DNA of 64,000 nucleotides from Corynebacterium kutscheri (GCF_000980835.1 NZ_CP011312.1:1178001-1242000), one strand, 5' to 3'. Positions 1 to 11,719 are shown, counted from the stretch's first letter. Notes: a model not told the origin generated them from the letters alone. A program made the numbers and translations.

Positions 1-47
1 GGCGGAAAAAATTCTTCTATGTGCATGTGTATATCTCTATTTCTATG

Positions 48-81
48 AAAAAACCGGCGTCCCACTACTGTGGACGCCGGT
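48..81 (-). terminator. intrinsic terminator after secG
   Basis: A perfect 10-bp inverted repeat (ACCGGCGTCC at 53-62, GGACGCCGGT at 72-81) has a 9-base loop. Read on the minus strand it is followed directly by a run of six T. It lies just past the secG stop codon. Confidence 0.9.
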
Positions 82-96
82 TGTATTATGTTGCTT

Positions 97-333
97 TTAT
101 GCTGCGTAGGCCTGAATAAGATTCAAACCAACGATACAAGCGACCCAAATGATAGCGGTGAAAATGGTGACGCGATCCAAATTTTTCTCTACTACGGTAG
201 AGCCAGAAAGATTCGACTGGACACCGCCACCAAATAAACTAGAAAGACCGCCGCCTTTACCACGGTGCAAGAGCACAAAGAGGGTCATGATCACAGAGGC
301 GATAACCAAGATGATCTGAAGAGCGAGTGTCAT
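97..333 (-). CDS. secG: preprotein translocase subunit SecG
   Basis: SecG is the small accessory subunit of the SecYEG protein-conducting channel in the cytoplasmic membrane. The 78-residue product has two hydrophobic segments (about residues 2-20 and 52-74) joined by a glycine-rich cytoplasmic loop containing HRGKGGGLSSLFGGG, the typical SecG signature. I start it at the ATG at 333, giving MTLALQIILV, because an AAAGGA ribosome binding site sits at the right distance; the longer frame from a GTG at 357 has none. It is the last gene before a strong terminator and follows ppc with a 74-base gap. The secG-ppc-tpiA-pgk-gap order is the usual corynebacterial one. Confidence 0.95.
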   Translation of the reverse strand: MTLALQIILVIASVIMTLFVLLHRGKGGGLSSLFGGGVQSNLSGSTVVEKNLDRVTIFTAIIWVACIVGLNLIQAYAA

Positions 334-407
334 GTACGTTCCTTTACTAACTATCACAAACTTTGAACAACTTTACACCAAAGTCATTAACTTTTGGGAA
401 CACGTGT

Positions 408-3176
408 CTAACCTGAGTTACGTAAAGCTGTAGACAACCCATTCATGGTGAGCTGAATTCCTTGCGCGACAAGGGAATTTTCGGCATCTTCCATTTCACG
501 GTATTCCTTTAAAAAGGTTAGTTGTACAACGTTAAGAGGGAAAAGGTATGGAAACCGAGATCGTACTGAACGAGCTAGGCGTGGATTATCGGCAAGAAGC
601 TCATCGCCAGTAATTTCAGCAAGTATTTGGGCAGTAAGATCAAATTCCTCTGCAATCGCGGCATAGATTCGTTGCCCGACTTGTTTATCTGAGACCAACT
701 GCGAATAGAATTCGGCTAGTTGCATCTCTGCTTTACTCATCACCTGTGCCATATTAGACAACACAGAGTCAAAAAACGGCCAAGTCTTTTTTAGCTCACG
801 TAGCTGTGCAATACGACTGGATCTATCGCCTTCAGCAATCCATGAAGAAATTGCCGAACCAACACCGTACCAGCCAGGCAACATAACACGACACTGCGAC
901 CAGCTAAGCACCCATGGAATTGCGCGTAGATCATCAATGGATTCTGTTTGTTTCCGGCTTGATGGACGTGAACCAATATTAAGCGAACCAATTTCAGCTA
1001 ATGGAGTCGACTCTGTGAAATACTGAATAAACCCAGGATCTTCATGGACGAGCTGTGCATATGCTTTTTGACTACGCGCAGCAATATCCGCCATGATTTC
1101 ATAGGCTTCTTCGCGAGAATCTTTAAGCTGGTCAGTTTCTAATAAAGTAGCTTCGATAGTTGCAGAAACCAGTGCTTCCAAATTGCTTAGTGCAGTGTCC
1201 TTGGAGCCATATTTCGCTGAGATGATCTCTCCTTGTTCGGTAACTCGCATAGTCGCATCTACCGCACCATTTGGTTGCGCCAAAATTGCCTCATAAGAAG
1301 GACCACCGCCACGGCCAACGGTACCGCCACGACCATGGAATAATCGTAGTGAAACATTATGTTTGCGGCCTACTTTTACCAATTCCACTTCACTGGCATA
1401 TAACGCCCAATTAGCAGCAAAATAGCCACCATCTTTATTGGAGTCCGAGTAACCCAACATTACTTCTTGAACATTATTCCGACTATGCAAATACTTACGG
1501 TAGATAGGGATTTGCCATAGTTCTTCAAGAATTGCTGCCCCAGCTTGCAGGTCTTCAATTGTTTCAAATAGCGGCGAAATATCAATATGGCCAAAAAGGT
1601 TACCGTCTTTGACCTCAAGTAAACCATATTCTTTCAGCAAGACCATGGGTTCAAAAATATCGCTTACCGACGATGCCATTGAGATGACTAGATGTGGGAT
1701 CATCCGGTAACCAAAACTATCGACGGCGCGCTTTGCTTCTGCAAAAAGATCGAGTTCACGCTGAGTTGGTTCACTAAAAGGCTCTGCGTTAGTTCTTAAC
1801 AGTGGCCGTGGCGAAACAAGTTCGGCTAAAAGCAGCTCACGTTTATCTGTTTCATTGAGATCACGATAATTCGAACATACGCCAGCACGTTGGAAAACCT
1901 CATGGATTGTATCTTCAAAACTCTCGCTATTTTGACGCAAATCCATTGAATAGAGATGGAATCCAAAGCTGGCCACTGCACTACGTATTAAAGCTAGATG
2001 TTCATCGGCAATGACTTCATCGTGGGCTGCACGCAAAGAATCATCAATAATGCGAAGATCATCAGCAAGTTCTTCCGGACAGCTATAAGGCTTAAAAATC
2101 TCATGCCAGCTTCCTTCTGCGCTATCAGATCCGATGCGGTCAGTAAGCGTTGCTAATACTCGACCACGAATGCCATGGACAGCGCGTCGATAGGATTCGT
2201 CAATACGCGAAGGAATATCATTATGACCTTGATCGGCTAGCGCAATGAGTTCTTTGCTTATTGGCGTATACCGATCAGACATGCTGAGTTCATGTTCAAG
2301 ATTATGTAATTGAGTGACGTAATACTTCAGCACAGTCTCGCCTGCACGACGAGTAGCGTAGCGTAGCGTATTCGCAGTGACATAAGGATTACCGTCATGA
2401 TCGCCACCAATCCAGGATCCTGGCTTGATGACAGCATTTTCACTAGGTGATTCATTAAATTGTTCAACTAGACTGCGGTTAATCGATCGGTTAATTTCTG
2501 GAATTGCTTCCAAAAGGCTTAGCCGATAATAACGCAAACCTACTTCTACCTCGTCTTCGATACGTGGTCGTGCAATGCGAATAAGTGCAGTTTGCCAGAG
2601 AATTGTTAACCATCGAAGTACTTGTTGATCAATTTCTTTGAGCCGAGATTTACTTAACGCATTAGGAAAGGCCAGCGTGCTATGGCGACGTTTAAGCAGT
2701 TCAGAAATATGATATTGGACATCAAAAACTGTTCGACGACGAGTCTCAGTAGGGTGTGCGGTAAGTACCGGGGCGACTTCTGCCCGATCGATAACATCCT
2801 TTAACTGATGCGAGGCAACCTCTTTTTTGAGTTTTGTCCACGTGGCTTCGAGGGTGGAATCTGGGGCGGGTTCACCATTTTCAGCAGCAATAATAGCATT
2901 GCGCGCATCGTGGACATCTTCTACCACATTGGCGAGCAAAGCGAAATGGCTAAATGCGCGCACAATATGAATTCGATCCGTTACCTTAGTGTTCTCTAAT
3001 AAGGTAACGAGTTCTTGCATATCAGCCTGACCACTGGCAATTTCAAAAGAAAGTACGCGAGTCTTCTTGATCAATTCAACTGATTCTTCGCTAATTTCTG
3101 TGGCAATCACAGTGCCTAGGATCTCAGCTAGGTAAAGAATATCCTCTAGAACAGTGAATTCAACTTTTTCAGTCAT
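408..3176 (-). CDS. ppc: phosphoenolpyruvate carboxylase
   Basis: Cytosolic anaplerotic enzyme that carboxylates phosphoenolpyruvate to oxaloacetate, feeding the TCA cycle and aspartate-family synthesis. The 922 residues match the family's length. The catalytic histidine motif VLTAHPTE is present with His141, followed by the arginine-rich TRRRTV. The phosphate-binding loop FHGRGGTVGRGGGP and the second signature GYSDSNKDGGY are intact, and the C-terminus ends in the family's glycine (LRNSG). The start is the ATG at 3176; only weak purine-rich sequence precedes it, so the ribosome binding site is not convincing. It lies downstream of tpiA, separated by a hairpin terminator, so it probably has its own promoter. 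Confidence 0.97.
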   Translation of the reverse strand: MTEKVEFTVLEDILYLAEILGTVIATEISEESVELIKKTRVLSFEIASGQADMQELVTLLENTKVTDRIHIVRAFSHFALLANVVEDVHDARNAIIAAENGEPAPDSTLEATWTKLKKEVASHQLKDVIDRAEVAPVLTAHPTETRRRTVFDVQYHISELLKRRHSTLAFPNALSKSRLKEIDQQVLRWLTILWQTALIRIARPRIEDEVEVGLRYYRLSLLEAIPEINRSINRSLVEQFNESPSENAVIKPGSWIGGDHDGNPYVTANTLRYATRRAGETVLKYYVTQLHNLEHELSMSDRYTPISKELIALADQGHNDIPSRIDESYRRAVHGIRGRVLATLTDRIGSDSAEGSWHEIFKPYSCPEELADDLRIIDDSLRAAHDEVIADEHLALIRSAVASFGFHLYSMDLRQNSESFEDTIHEVFQRAGVCSNYRDLNETDKRELLLAELVSPRPLLRTNAEPFSEPTQRELDLFAEAKRAVDSFGYRMIPHLVISMASSVSDIFEPMVLLKEYGLLEVKDGNLFGHIDISPLFETIEDLQAGAAILEELWQIPIYRKYLHSRNNVQEVMLGYSDSNKDGGYFAANWALYASEVELVKVGRKHNVSLRLFHGRGGTVGRGGGPSYEAILAQPNGAVDATMRVTEQGEIISAKYGSKDTALSNLEALVSATIEATLLETDQLKDSREEAYEIMADIAARSQKAYAQLVHEDPGFIQYFTESTPLAEIGSLNIGSRPSSRKQTESIDDLRAIPWVLSWSQCRVMLPGWYGVGSAISSWIAEGDRSSRIAQLRELKKTWPFFDSVLSNMAQVMSKAEMQLAEFYSQLVSDKQVGQRIYAAIAEEFDLTAQILAEITGDELLADNPRLARSVRSRFPYLFPLNVVQLTFLKEYREMEDAENSLVAQGIQLTMNGLSTALRNSG

Positions 3177-3202
3177 AGTAGTTTTACTTTTCGTTTATAC
3201 GA

Positions 3203-3236
3203 CAAAAGGTGGACGCTATTAACACAGCGCCCACCT
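3203..3236 (-). terminator. probable terminator after tpiA
   Basis: Arms at 3207-3217 and 3226-3236 pair over 11 positions with one A/C mismatch, leaving an 8-base loop. On the minus strand the stem runs into TTTTGT. It separates tpiA from ppc. Confidence 0.7.
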
Positions 3237-3253
3237 CATATCAAAAAATGCTT

Positions 3254-4036
3254 TTAGAGCGAGCCGCTGGCTGCATTAACAGCAAGCTTGGCAAATGCTT
3301 CACCGTCTAGGGAAGCACCGCCAACAAGCCCACCATCAACATCAGGCTGTCCGACGATCTCAGCAACGGTATCATCTTTGACTGAGCCACCATAGAGAAT
3401 ACGGATCTTCTCTGCGACCTCTGCCCCAGCGATTTCAGCAATGAGCACGCGGATAGCTGCACAAACTTCTTGCGCATCAGCAGCGCTAGCCACCTTACCG
3501 GTGCCAATAGCCCAGACAGGTTCATAAGCGATAACAGTCTTATCAAGCTCCTCAGCATTTAAGCCGGCCAAGGAAGCACGAGTCTGCTCAACCACATAAT
3601 CAACATGGGTACCAGCTTCACGAACCTCTAGCGGTTCGCCAACACAAACAATAGGCGAAATTCCCTTACCTAATGCTGCTTTTGCCTTAGCCGCGACGAT
3701 TTCATCAGTTTCACCGTGGTATTCCCGACGCTCAGAGTGTCCAACCACTACCCAGGTACAGCCGAGCTTAGCGAGCATGGTAGCAGAGATTTCACCAGTA
3801 TATGCACCAGATTCATGTACTGAAACATCCTGTGCACCGTAGGTGATTTCTAGCTTATCTCCCTCGACGAGGGTTTGTACGCTACGTAGATCGGTAAACG
3901 GAACGGTAACTGCTACATCGACCTTTTCGTAATATTCTTTAGGTAGAGCGAAAGCAAGTTTTTGGACAGTCTGGATTGCCTCAAGATGATCAAGGTTCAT
4001 CTTCCAGTTACCAGCAATAAATGGTGTACGTGTCAT
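3254..4036 (-). CDS. tpiA: triosephosphate isomerase
   Basis: Interconverts dihydroxyacetone phosphate and glyceraldehyde 3-phosphate in glycolysis and gluconeogenesis. The 260-residue TIM barrel has all catalytic residues: Lys12 in NWKMN, the electrophile His100 in VVGHSERR, and the base Glu172 in [11 protein letters not shown]. The phosphate-gripping GGS motif (YGGSVKD) is near the C-terminus. The ATG at 4036 is preceded by AGAAAGG. It follows pgk by 24 bases, so gap, pgk and tpiA form a glycolytic cluster, although a hairpin lies between gap and pgk. Confidence 0.97.
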   Translation of the reverse strand: MTRTPFIAGNWKMNLDHLEAIQTVQKLAFALPKEYYEKVDVAVTVPFTDLRSVQTLVEGDKLEITYGAQDVSVHESGAYTGEISATMLAKLGCTWVVVGHSERREYHGETDEIVAAKAKAALGKGISPIVCVGEPLEVREAGTHVDYVVEQTRASLAGLNAEELDKTVIAYEPVWAIGTGKVASAADAQEVCAAIRVLIAEIAGAEVAEKIRILYGGSVKDDTVAEIVGQPDVDGGLVGGASLDGEAFAKLAVNAASGSL

Positions 4037-4060
4037 AGTTCTTAGGAACCTTTCTGTTGC

Positions 4061-5275
4061 TTAAACTTCCAAAACCTTAACGCCTGGAAGTTCCTTGCCT
4101 TCCAAAAACTCTAGCGATGCGCCACCGCCAGTAGAGATATGACTAAATGCTGCCTCATCTAGGCCCAAAGAACGCACTGCCGCAGCAGAATCGCCACCAC
4201 CGACAACAGAGAATGCGCCAGCCTTGGTTGCTTCAATAATGGCTTCAGCAACGCCACGGGTACCATTAGCAAAAGCCTCAAATTCAAAGACACCCATAGG
4301 ACCATTCCAGAATACGGTCTTTGCGCTTGCCAATACTTCGGCATACTTCTTGACGGTCTCAGGTCCGATATCAAGAGACTGCCAGCCTTCAGGAATACCA
4401 TCTAGCTTAACGATGGTGTTTTCTGCCTCTGGTGAGAATTCTTTAGCTGCGGTGAGATCAACAGGAAGAACTAGCTTATCCGCGTAGGTCTTAAGCAGTT
4501 CTGCACACTTTTCGATTTGATCTTCTTGCAACAAAGACTCTTGAACATTAATGCCCTGAGCAGCAAGGAAGGTGTAGCACATGCCACCACCAATAATAAC
4601 TTTGTCAGCTTTTTCTGCTAGTGCTTCAATAACGCCAAGTTTGTCAGAAACCTTGGCTCCCCCAAGAACTACCACATAAGGACGTTCTGGAGATTCGACG
4701 ATCTTTTGGAGCACGTCAATTTCTTTTTGCACTAGGGTGCCAGCATAGTGTGGCAAGCGTTGCGCAACATCATAAACAGATGCTTGTGCACGGTGGACAA
4801 CACCGAAACCATCAGAGACAAAAGCACCATTTTCTGCGGCAAGGGCAACCAGCTGATCAGCAAACTCACCACGCTCTGCGGCGTCTTTAGAAGTTTCGCG
4901 AGGATCAAAGCGAACGTTTTCTAGCAAGAGAACATCGCCGTCGTTAAGACCATTAGCACGCTCATGAGCATCTTCACCAACGACATCACCAGCAAGAGCA
5001 ACGTATTGGCCAAGAGCTTCTGATAGTGCCTCGGCAACAGGAGCTAATGAGAATTTCTCATTGACTTCACCTTTAGGTCGACCTAGGTGAGCCATAAGAA
5101 TAACGCGTGCGCCACCATCGACAAGTGCCTTAATAGTAGGAAGTGATGCAGTAATACGACCGGCATCAGTAATTTCGCGATCGTCGTTTAGCGGAACATT
5201 GAAATCGGAACGAACTAGAATGTGGCGGGATTCAACACCTTCGTTGAGCAGATCCTGCAAAGATTTTACGGCCAT
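4061..5275 (-). CDS. pgk: phosphoglycerate kinase
   Basis: Transfers the acyl phosphate of 1,3-bisphosphoglycerate to ADP, the first ATP-forming step of glycolysis. The 404 residues show the substrate-binding N-domain ([17 protein letters not shown]) and the nucleotide-binding C-domain ([18 protein letters not shown]). I use the ATG at 5275, giving [10 protein letters not shown], with AAGGTG upstream; an upstream extension of 55 codons in the same frame has no family resemblance and runs through the gap terminator. It sits 24 bases ahead of tpiA and follows gap. Confidence 0.96.
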   Translation of the reverse strand: MAVKSLQDLLNEGVESRHILVRSDFNVPLNDDREITDAGRITASLPTIKALVDGGARVILMAHLGRPKGEVNEKFSLAPVAEALSEALGQYVALAGDVVGEDAHERANGLNDGDVLLLENVRFDPRETSKDAAERGEFADQLVALAAENGAFVSDGFGVVHRAQASVYDVAQRLPHYAGTLVQKEIDVLQKIVESPERPYVVVLGGAKVSDKLGVIEALAEKADKVIIGGGMCYTFLAAQGINVQESLLQEDQIEKCAELLKTYADKLVLPVDLTAAKEFSPEAENTIVKLDGIPEGWQSLDIGPETVKKYAEVLASAKTVFWNGPMGVFEFEAFANGTRGVAEAIIEATKAGAFSVVGGGDSAAAVRSLGLDEAAFSHISTGGGASLEFLEGKELPGVKVLEV

Positions 5276-5310
5276 ACGTTTATTTTCACCTTTCGTTATA
5301 TAAATAGACC

Positions 5311-5348
5311 AAAAGCCCACGGTGTACCACCAGGGCACACCCCGGGCT
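5311..5348 (-). terminator. hairpin between gap and pgk
   Basis: AGCCC (5314-5318) pairs with GGGCT (5344-5348), and GGTGT (5321-5325) pairs with ACACC (5337-5341) inside it. On the minus strand the stem ends in TTTT. It may terminate part of the gap transcripts or act as a processing site, since pgk starts only 36 bases beyond it. Confidence 0.6.
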
Positions 5349-5367
5349 ATATGGGGGTTAGACAAGA

Positions 5368-6477
<1,110 letters not shown>

Positions 6478-6562
6478 TCAACCTCAATTGCCAAGTGTAG
6501 CGAGGAAAGCTGAAACGTGCAGAAATTTTCTTAAGTGGTAGAAGATTCACTAACACACAAAA

Positions 6563-6580
6563 TACCCCATATTTGGGGTA
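6563..6580. promoter_or_regulatory. RamA-like operator upstream of gap
   Basis: TACCCCA at 6563-6569 and TGGGGTA at 6574-6580 form a perfect 7+7 inverted repeat with a 4-base centre. This fits the AC4-5(A/T) and (A/T)G4-6(T/C) motifs described for the LuxR-type carbon regulator RamA of Corynebacterium, which is known to activate gapA in C. glutamicum. Binding here is inferred. Confidence 0.55.
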
Positions 6581-6712
6581 GGGTACATCCGAAATGTTGT
6601 TAAAGTTGGTTTTATGTCCGAATTGAATGGCGTGGCATATGACATAGACACCCTCAATCGGAGGTGATTGACCCACACAAAACCCATTCAGTAATTGTGT
6701 GCAGCCCTTAAG

Positions 6713-6750
6713 AATAACCCTCATATGAAGCTAGTCACATGAGGGTTATT
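6713..6750 (-). terminator. hairpin after whiA
   Basis: A perfect 12-bp inverted repeat (AATAACCCTCAT at 6713-6724, ATGAGGGTTATT at 6739-6750) lies just past the whiA stop. On the minus strand it runs into CTTAAGG, so the U-tract is poor, but the stem is strong. Confidence 0.6.
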
Positions 6751-6769
6751 AGTTCCTTAGATCACGTAT

Positions 6770-7753
6770 TTACATATCGTCGCCAAGCTCATCGCTTACA
6801 TCATGACTGGTATCAGGAATACCGAGTTCTTCTGCTCGCTTATCTGCCATAGTAAGCAAACGGCGAATACGGCCAGCAACTGCATCTTTAGTCATTTGTG
6901 GATCTGCGAGCCGACCAAGCTCTTCTAAAGAAGCCTGGCGATGCTGTACACGCAATTGTCCTGCTTCAGCCAAATGATCTGGGACGTCATCGCCTAAAAT
7001 AGTCATGGCACGTTCTACACGCGCTGCTGCTTTAACTGCAGCGCGCGCAGAACGTCGTAAATTAGCATCATCAAAATTGACTAACCTAGCCCCTGATTTT
7101 GGTGTTTCTCTAGTTAGTCGTTTCTGATCCCATTTCAATCGTTGAGTATGCGCTCCCATGCGCGATAGTAATGCGCCCACAGCATCGCCATCACGTAAAG
7201 TTACTTTTTCCACGCCACGGGTTTCTTTAGTCTTAGCAGCAATACCTAACCGGCGAGCGCAACCGACTAATGCTAGCGAAGCCTCTTGACAAGGGCACGA
7301 TACCTCTAAGCCAGTATTACGACCTGGATCATATAACTGTCCAGCAGCTAAAAAAGCTCCACGCCAAGCAGCTTCAGCATCTTCAACAGTTCCAGTAATA
7401 ATTTGTGGTGGTAATCCCACCACAGAATGACCTGAACGAGTAACTAAACCGATACGTCTAATCAATGTATCTGCATCTTCAGTCATACGAATAAGATGAC
7501 GCGGGGTTTTGCGTGCAGTAGTACCCAAATCCATTACATGTACTGGAATGTCAAAAACATCTTCAACCTCTCGTTTAAAACGAGCGGCAACGTCAGCATG
7601 ATCGAGTTCAACCTCCACAACCAACTTACCGGCGATAGCATCCATTGATCCGGCAAAGCGAATAATAGCGGCGATCTCTGCTGCGCGGGCGTGGCTACGA
7701 GAGACTTCCACTTGAGCAAGCTCTGCTTTAGCGTCAACGGTAAAGGAAGACAC
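6770..7753 (-). CDS. whiA: DNA-binding protein WhiA (sporulation/division regulator family)
   Basis: WhiA is a DNA-binding protein with an N-terminal domain related to LAGLIDADG homing endonucleases and a C-terminal helix-turn-helix. In streptomycetes it controls sporulation septation; in non-sporulating actinobacteria it is tied to cell division. The 327-residue product starts VSSFTVDAKAELAQVEV and ends in the HTH region and an acidic tail. I choose the GTG at 7753 because AGAAAGG lies five bases upstream; the longer frame has no ribosome binding site. It is the last gene of the rapZ-yvcK-whiA triplet, 56 bases after yvcK, and is followed by a hairpin. Confidence 0.92.
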   Translation of the reverse strand: MSSFTVDAKAELAQVEVSRSHARAAEIAAIIRFAGSMDAIAGKLVVEVELDHADVAARFKREVEDVFDIPVHVMDLGTTARKTPRHLIRMTEDADTLIRRIGLVTRSGHSVVGLPPQIITGTVEDAEAAWRGAFLAAGQLYDPGRNTGLEVSCPCQEASLALVGCARRLGIAAKTKETRGVEKVTLRDGDAVGALLSRMGAHTQRLKWDQKRLTRETPKSGARLVNFDDANLRRSARAAVKAAARVERAMTILGDDVPDHLAEAGQLRVQHRQASLEELGRLADPQMTKDAVAGRIRRLLTMADKRAEELGIPDTSHDVSDELGDDM

Positions 7754-7809
7754 GGCAACCTTTCTTTTTAGAGGTATCGATACACTAGCCAAAAAATTCT
7801 AGTATATCC

Positions 7810-8796
7810 CTAACTACGGTAAAACTTGACGTATTCTGATTCCAACGCAGTAGCTAATTTTATTGGATCATGAAGTGCCGTAGGTAAGCCATTGTCGTCG
7901 ATAATGCTGAGGTCATGGAAAACAATTTTGGCACCAATGGATTCGGCAGCTTTTTCTAAATATCTGCGATCGCTTTCATTAGAAATAGCAGTAGCATCAG
8001 CAACAACTAGATCAGCGGTTAGTGTATTGGCATGTTGGCGCAAAATATGAATATGGCGTTCAGCAGAAAACCCAGTAGTCTCCCCTGGTTCCGAGGTTAG
8101 ATTAAGAATGACCACACGTAATGCTTGAGTTTGTTCTAAAGCTTCAACAATTCCTGGTACTAATATGTGCGGAATAACCGAGCTAAACCAGCTACCCGGG
8201 CCTAAGGTAACCATGTCAGCATTATGGATTGCACTTATTGCATCTAAACATGCAGGTGGATTTTCTGGAATAAGACGTACCCGGCGTACTGAACCAGGTG
8301 TAGAAGCTACTGCTACCTGTCCTCGTACCTGGCGCATAATGCGTGGATCATCGTCAAGACCAGCAACATCGGCCTCAATATCTAGTGGCTGCTCGGCTAC
8401 GGGCAAGACTCTACCTTGGGCATTAATAAGCTGTGCCACTGTATCAAGTGCTTTGACCTCAGAGCCTAAAACATCATAAAGACCAGCTAAAAGTAAATTG
8501 CCCACCGCATGCCCGGCAAGAGCACCATGCCCACCAAAACGATGTTGCAAGGTTTCTTCCCACATCAATCCCTCATCAGTCATAGGAGCCAATGCAGATA
8601 AGGCCATACGCAGATCACCAGGTGGAATTTGGCCAAGTTCCCGACGGATACGCCCTGAGGAACCACCATCATCAGCAACAGTGACAATAGCGGTAATTGC
8701 TTCTGGGCTTAAATGACGAATGGCTCTTAGGGTTTGGAACAGGCCGTGTCCACCGCCAAGACTTGCCACCGCACGTGGCTTTATTATCTGTGTCAA
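7810..8796 (-). CDS. yvcK: YvcK/CofD-like gluconeogenesis-factor family protein
   Basis: Member of the YvcK branch of the CofD-like fold, which binds UDP-sugars and in Bacillus and mycobacteria affects cell-wall precursor supply and growth on gluconeogenic carbon. The 328 residues open with the GGGHG loop (14-18) and contain TVADDGGSSGRIRREL, the family's acidic substrate-site motif. The start is a TTG at 8796, chosen because AGGAGG lies eight bases upstream inside the rapZ stop region. It is sandwiched between rapZ and whiA, the conserved triplet of Gram-positive bacteria. Confidence 0.93.
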   Translation of the reverse strand: MTQIIKPRAVASLGGGHGLFQTLRAIRHLSPEAITAIVTVADDGGSSGRIRRELGQIPPGDLRMALSALAPMTDEGLMWEETLQHRFGGHGALAGHAVGNLLLAGLYDVLGSEVKALDTVAQLINAQGRVLPVAEQPLDIEADVAGLDDDPRIMRQVRGQVAVASTPGSVRRVRLIPENPPACLDAISAIHNADMVTLGPGSWFSSVIPHILVPGIVEALEQTQALRVVILNLTSEPGETTGFSAERHIHILRQHANTLTADLVVADATAISNESDRRYLEKAAESIGAKIVFHDLSIIDDNGLPTALHDPIKLATALESEYVKFYRS

Positions 8797-8808
8797 CGCA
8801 GGTACCTC

Positions 8809-9708
8809 CTAGTGGCGATCAATATCACGATGGCTAACCGTGACATCAAGATCCTCAACTTGCGAAAGACGTCGACCTAGCTCTTCAGCAATGGCGACGC
8901 TGCGATGATGCCCACCAGTGCAGCCTACTGAGACGGTAATAAAATTTTTGCCTTCATGCTGAAAACCAGGACGCATATCTTTAAACATCGTCTCAAAATT
9001 ATTTAAAAATTCCTGGGCTGAAGTTTGGTTAAGCACATAATCACTGACTGGTTTATCTACGCCCCTAAAAGGACGCAGTTCTGGTACCCAAAATGGATTA
9101 GGTAAAAAGCGCACATCAATCAAGATATCTGTATCGCGTGGAGAACCATGTTTAAAACCAAATGATTGCACAGTAACGTGCTGCAACTTATTAGCAATAT
9201 TGGCAAAATTAGGAACAATGACACGACGAAGATCATGAATAGATAGATCAGAAGTATCAATGACTACATCGGCAGATTCTTTAATCGCGCTCATTAGTTC
9301 ACGTTCACGATTAATTCCCACCTGGAGTGTGCCTGATCCTTGCAGCGGATGTGTGCGACGTAAATTATCAAAACGTTTAATAAGCACATCATCACGAGCA
9401 TCAAGGTATAACACCAGTGGTTGCAAACCACGAATAGACATCTGCGAAATAACTTCTTCGAGGTTTCCTGCAAAATCTCGGCTGCGAACATCAACAACCA
9501 CAGCTACTTTATTGGTGGGTGAATTATCTTGTGCGCATAGCTCGACTAATTCCAATACCATTTTTGGTGGCATATTTTGAGCAACAAACCAACCCATATC
9601 CTCTAAAACTCGTGCTGCCGAGCTCAGTCCGGCACCAGAAAGACCAGTGATAATGACAGGTGGAATATCAGTACGCGGTTCAATATCGCCATGGAGATCT
9701 ACAGTCAT
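8809..9708 (-). CDS. rapZ: RNase adapter / nucleotide-binding protein RapZ (YvcJ family)
   Basis: P-loop protein of the RapZ/YvcJ family. In E. coli it guides RNase E to the glmZ small RNA; the actinobacterial role is less clear. The 299 residues have an N-terminal nucleotide-binding domain and a C-terminal domain with the conserved [20 protein letters not shown] and [10 protein letters not shown] motifs. The Walker A loop reads GLSGAGLSS (22-30), so the usual Lys/Arg is Leu28. ATG start at 9708, five bases after uvrC, within the long packed operon. The yvcK ribosome binding site overlaps its stop region. Confidence 0.92.
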   Translation of the reverse strand: MTVDLHGDIEPRTDIPPVIITGLSGAGLSSAARVLEDMGWFVAQNMPPKMVLELVELCAQDNSPTNKVAVVVDVRSRDFAGNLEEVISQMSIRGLQPLVLYLDARDDVLIKRFDNLRRTHPLQGSGTLQVGINRERELMSAIKESADVVIDTSDLSIHDLRRVIVPNFANIANKLQHVTVQSFGFKHGSPRDTDILIDVRFLPNPFWVPELRPFRGVDKPVSDYVLNQTSAQEFLNNFETMFKDMRPGFQHEGKNFITVSVGCTGGHHRSVAIAEELGRRLSQVEDLDVTVSHRDIDRH

Positions 9709-9713
9709 GACGA

Positions 9714-11714
9714 CTATTCTACAGGGTGCAATGCCGCAAAAACCTTGGCTGCTAACCCTGGACCAAAACCTTTTACTGCCTCAATTTCTGCTATCGAGGC
9801 TTGCTTAAGCTTTTTTACCGATCCAAAATGTTTTACTAACTCCGTACGACGTGTTTGGCCTAGGCCTTTAATATCATCAAGCTCACTATGGCGCATCCGT
9901 GTTGAACGTTGTTGGCGGTGGAAGCTAATTGCAAAACGATGTGCTTCATCGCGGATGTGCTGGAAAAGAAAAAGTGCTTGCGAGGTGCGCGGCAAAATCA
10001 GAGGTTCTGGGTCATCGGGAAGCCAAATTTCTTCTAGTCGTTTGGCAATGCCAATTAAAAAGACATCATTGATACCTAGCTCATCGAAAACCTTTTGTGC
10101 AGCAGCAACCTGAGGTGCACCACCGTCAACAATAAAAAGTTGTGGTGGATAGGCGAAACGTTTTCTAGTTTCTACTGTCTCATCAACAAAAGTTGAACCA
10201 TCAAATTCCTCGGATTCAGGCACGTTTAATTTATCTTTGGTATGCCGCAAAAACCGTCGATGGGTAATCTCAGCGATGCTAGCAACGTCATTTGAATGGC
10301 CATCACCAGCTGCTTCTTTAATTTTATAGCGTCGATAATCGCTCTTTTTAGGTAGACCATCTTCAAAAACCACTAGTGACGCAACAACATCAGTACCTTG
10401 AATATGTGAAATATCAGTACACTCAATGCGCAGTGGAGCCTCATCTAAACCTAAGTAGTCTTGAATTTCCTGTAATGCCGCAGAACGTGCCGTTAAATCA
10501 CTTACCCGTTTGAGTTTATGCTGTTTAAAAGCATCAACAGCATTTTTATATACTGTCTCGCTAAGCGCTCGTTTATCCCCTCGTTGAGGTAAGCGCACAT
10601 GTACCTGTGCATGTCGAAGTTCACTGAGTACTTCTTGGACATGCCCAGGATCAGCAGGTTCAATATTGACCAGAATTTCTCTTGGAATCACCTTATATGC
10701 GGTGTTATCAAAAGATTGTTTATCAACACCTCGACGCGAAATTTTTTCTTCGCTTCGCAATACATCTTCTTCGGCCGCTAATGCATCAGAATAAAAACGA
10801 ATAATAAAACTTTGCATAAGTTCTTCTAAGCTGTCATCTGTGCATTCCACGACCCAGCCACGCTGACCACGAATGCGACCACTGCGTACATGGAAGAGCT
10901 GAATGCTTGCCTCTAAATCATCTGCTTCTACCGCAATAACGTCTGCATCTGTTGCGTCGCCAAGCACAACAGATTGCTGTTCAGTGACTTTATGTATGGC
11001 ACTAATTTGATCCCGTAGCCTAGCAGCGCGTTCAAAATCAAGTGTTTCAGCAGCTTGAGTCATCTCTTGAGTCAGTGATCGTTCAACTTTATCGGTGTGA
11101 CCAGCCATAAAGCTAACAAAACCATCTACTATTTCTCGATGTTCAATTTCTGAAACTCGACCTACACAAGGTGCTGCACATTTATCGATATACCCTAAAA
11201 GACATGGTCTGCCCAATTGCTCATGACGGTTAAAAACCCCCTTGGTGCACGTGCGCATAGGAAAGACCCGAATCAATAAATCAAGAGTTTCCCTTATCGC
11301 CCACGCATGAGAATAAGGACCAAAATAACGTATGCCTTTACGTTGTGGTCCGCGATAGAAAAAAGCCCGTGGATAGCGTTCACCCACACTCACAGCTAGT
11401 ACCGGGTAGGTTTTATCGTCTCGATATTTAACATTAAAATGCGGATCAAACTTTTTAATCCACGTGTATTCCAGTTGTAAAGCCTCTACTTCACTAGCAA
11501 CCACAGTCCATTCCACTGAGCTAGCAGTAGTAACCATTTGGCGGGTACGCGGATGTAACTGAGAAAGATCTTGGAAATAGTTGCTTAATCGAGCACGTAA
11601 ATTTTTTGCTTTACCTACATAGATAACACGCTGAGTATCATCGCGAAATTTATAAACACCTGGTGCCATAGGAATGGTGCCAGGTGCCGGACGATAGGTT
11701 GACGGATCAGCCAT
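9714..11714 (-). CDS. uvrC: excinuclease ABC subunit C
   Basis: Makes the two incisions flanking a lesion in UvrABC nucleotide-excision repair. The 666 residues carry the N-terminal GIY-YIG nuclease (GVYKFRD at 19-25 and [13 protein letters not shown] from 31), a UVR domain for UvrB contact ([12 protein letters not shown], around residues 205-240), the RNase H-like endonuclease region (including FIVDGG), and a C-terminal helix-hairpin-helix pair ([28 protein letters not shown]). ATG at 11714 with GAGGATT upstream. Five-base gaps on either side tie it to the PH-domain gene and rapZ. Confidence 0.97.
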   Translation of the reverse strand: MADPSTYRPAPGTIPMAPGVYKFRDDTQRVIYVGKAKNLRARLSNYFQDLSQLHPRTRQMVTTASSVEWTVVASEVEALQLEYTWIKKFDPHFNVKYRDDKTYPVLAVSVGERYPRAFFYRGPQRKGIRYFGPYSHAWAIRETLDLLIRVFPMRTCTKGVFNRHEQLGRPCLLGYIDKCAAPCVGRVSEIEHREIVDGFVSFMAGHTDKVERSLTQEMTQAAETLDFERAARLRDQISAIHKVTEQQSVVLGDATDADVIAVEADDLEASIQLFHVRSGRIRGQRGWVVECTDDSLEELMQSFIIRFYSDALAAEEDVLRSEEKISRRGVDKQSFDNTAYKVIPREILVNIEPADPGHVQEVLSELRHAQVHVRLPQRGDKRALSETVYKNAVDAFKQHKLKRVSDLTARSAALQEIQDYLGLDEAPLRIECTDISHIQGTDVVASLVVFEDGLPKKSDYRRYKIKEAAGDGHSNDVASIAEITHRRFLRHTKDKLNVPESEEFDGSTFVDETVETRKRFAYPPQLFIVDGGAPQVAAAQKVFDELGINDVFLIGIAKRLEEIWLPDDPEPLILPRTSQALFLFQHIRDEAHRFAISFHRQQRSTRMRHSELDDIKGLGQTRRTELVKHFGSVKKLKQASIAEIEAVKGFGPGLAAKVFAALHPVE

Positions 11715-11719
11715 AGATA

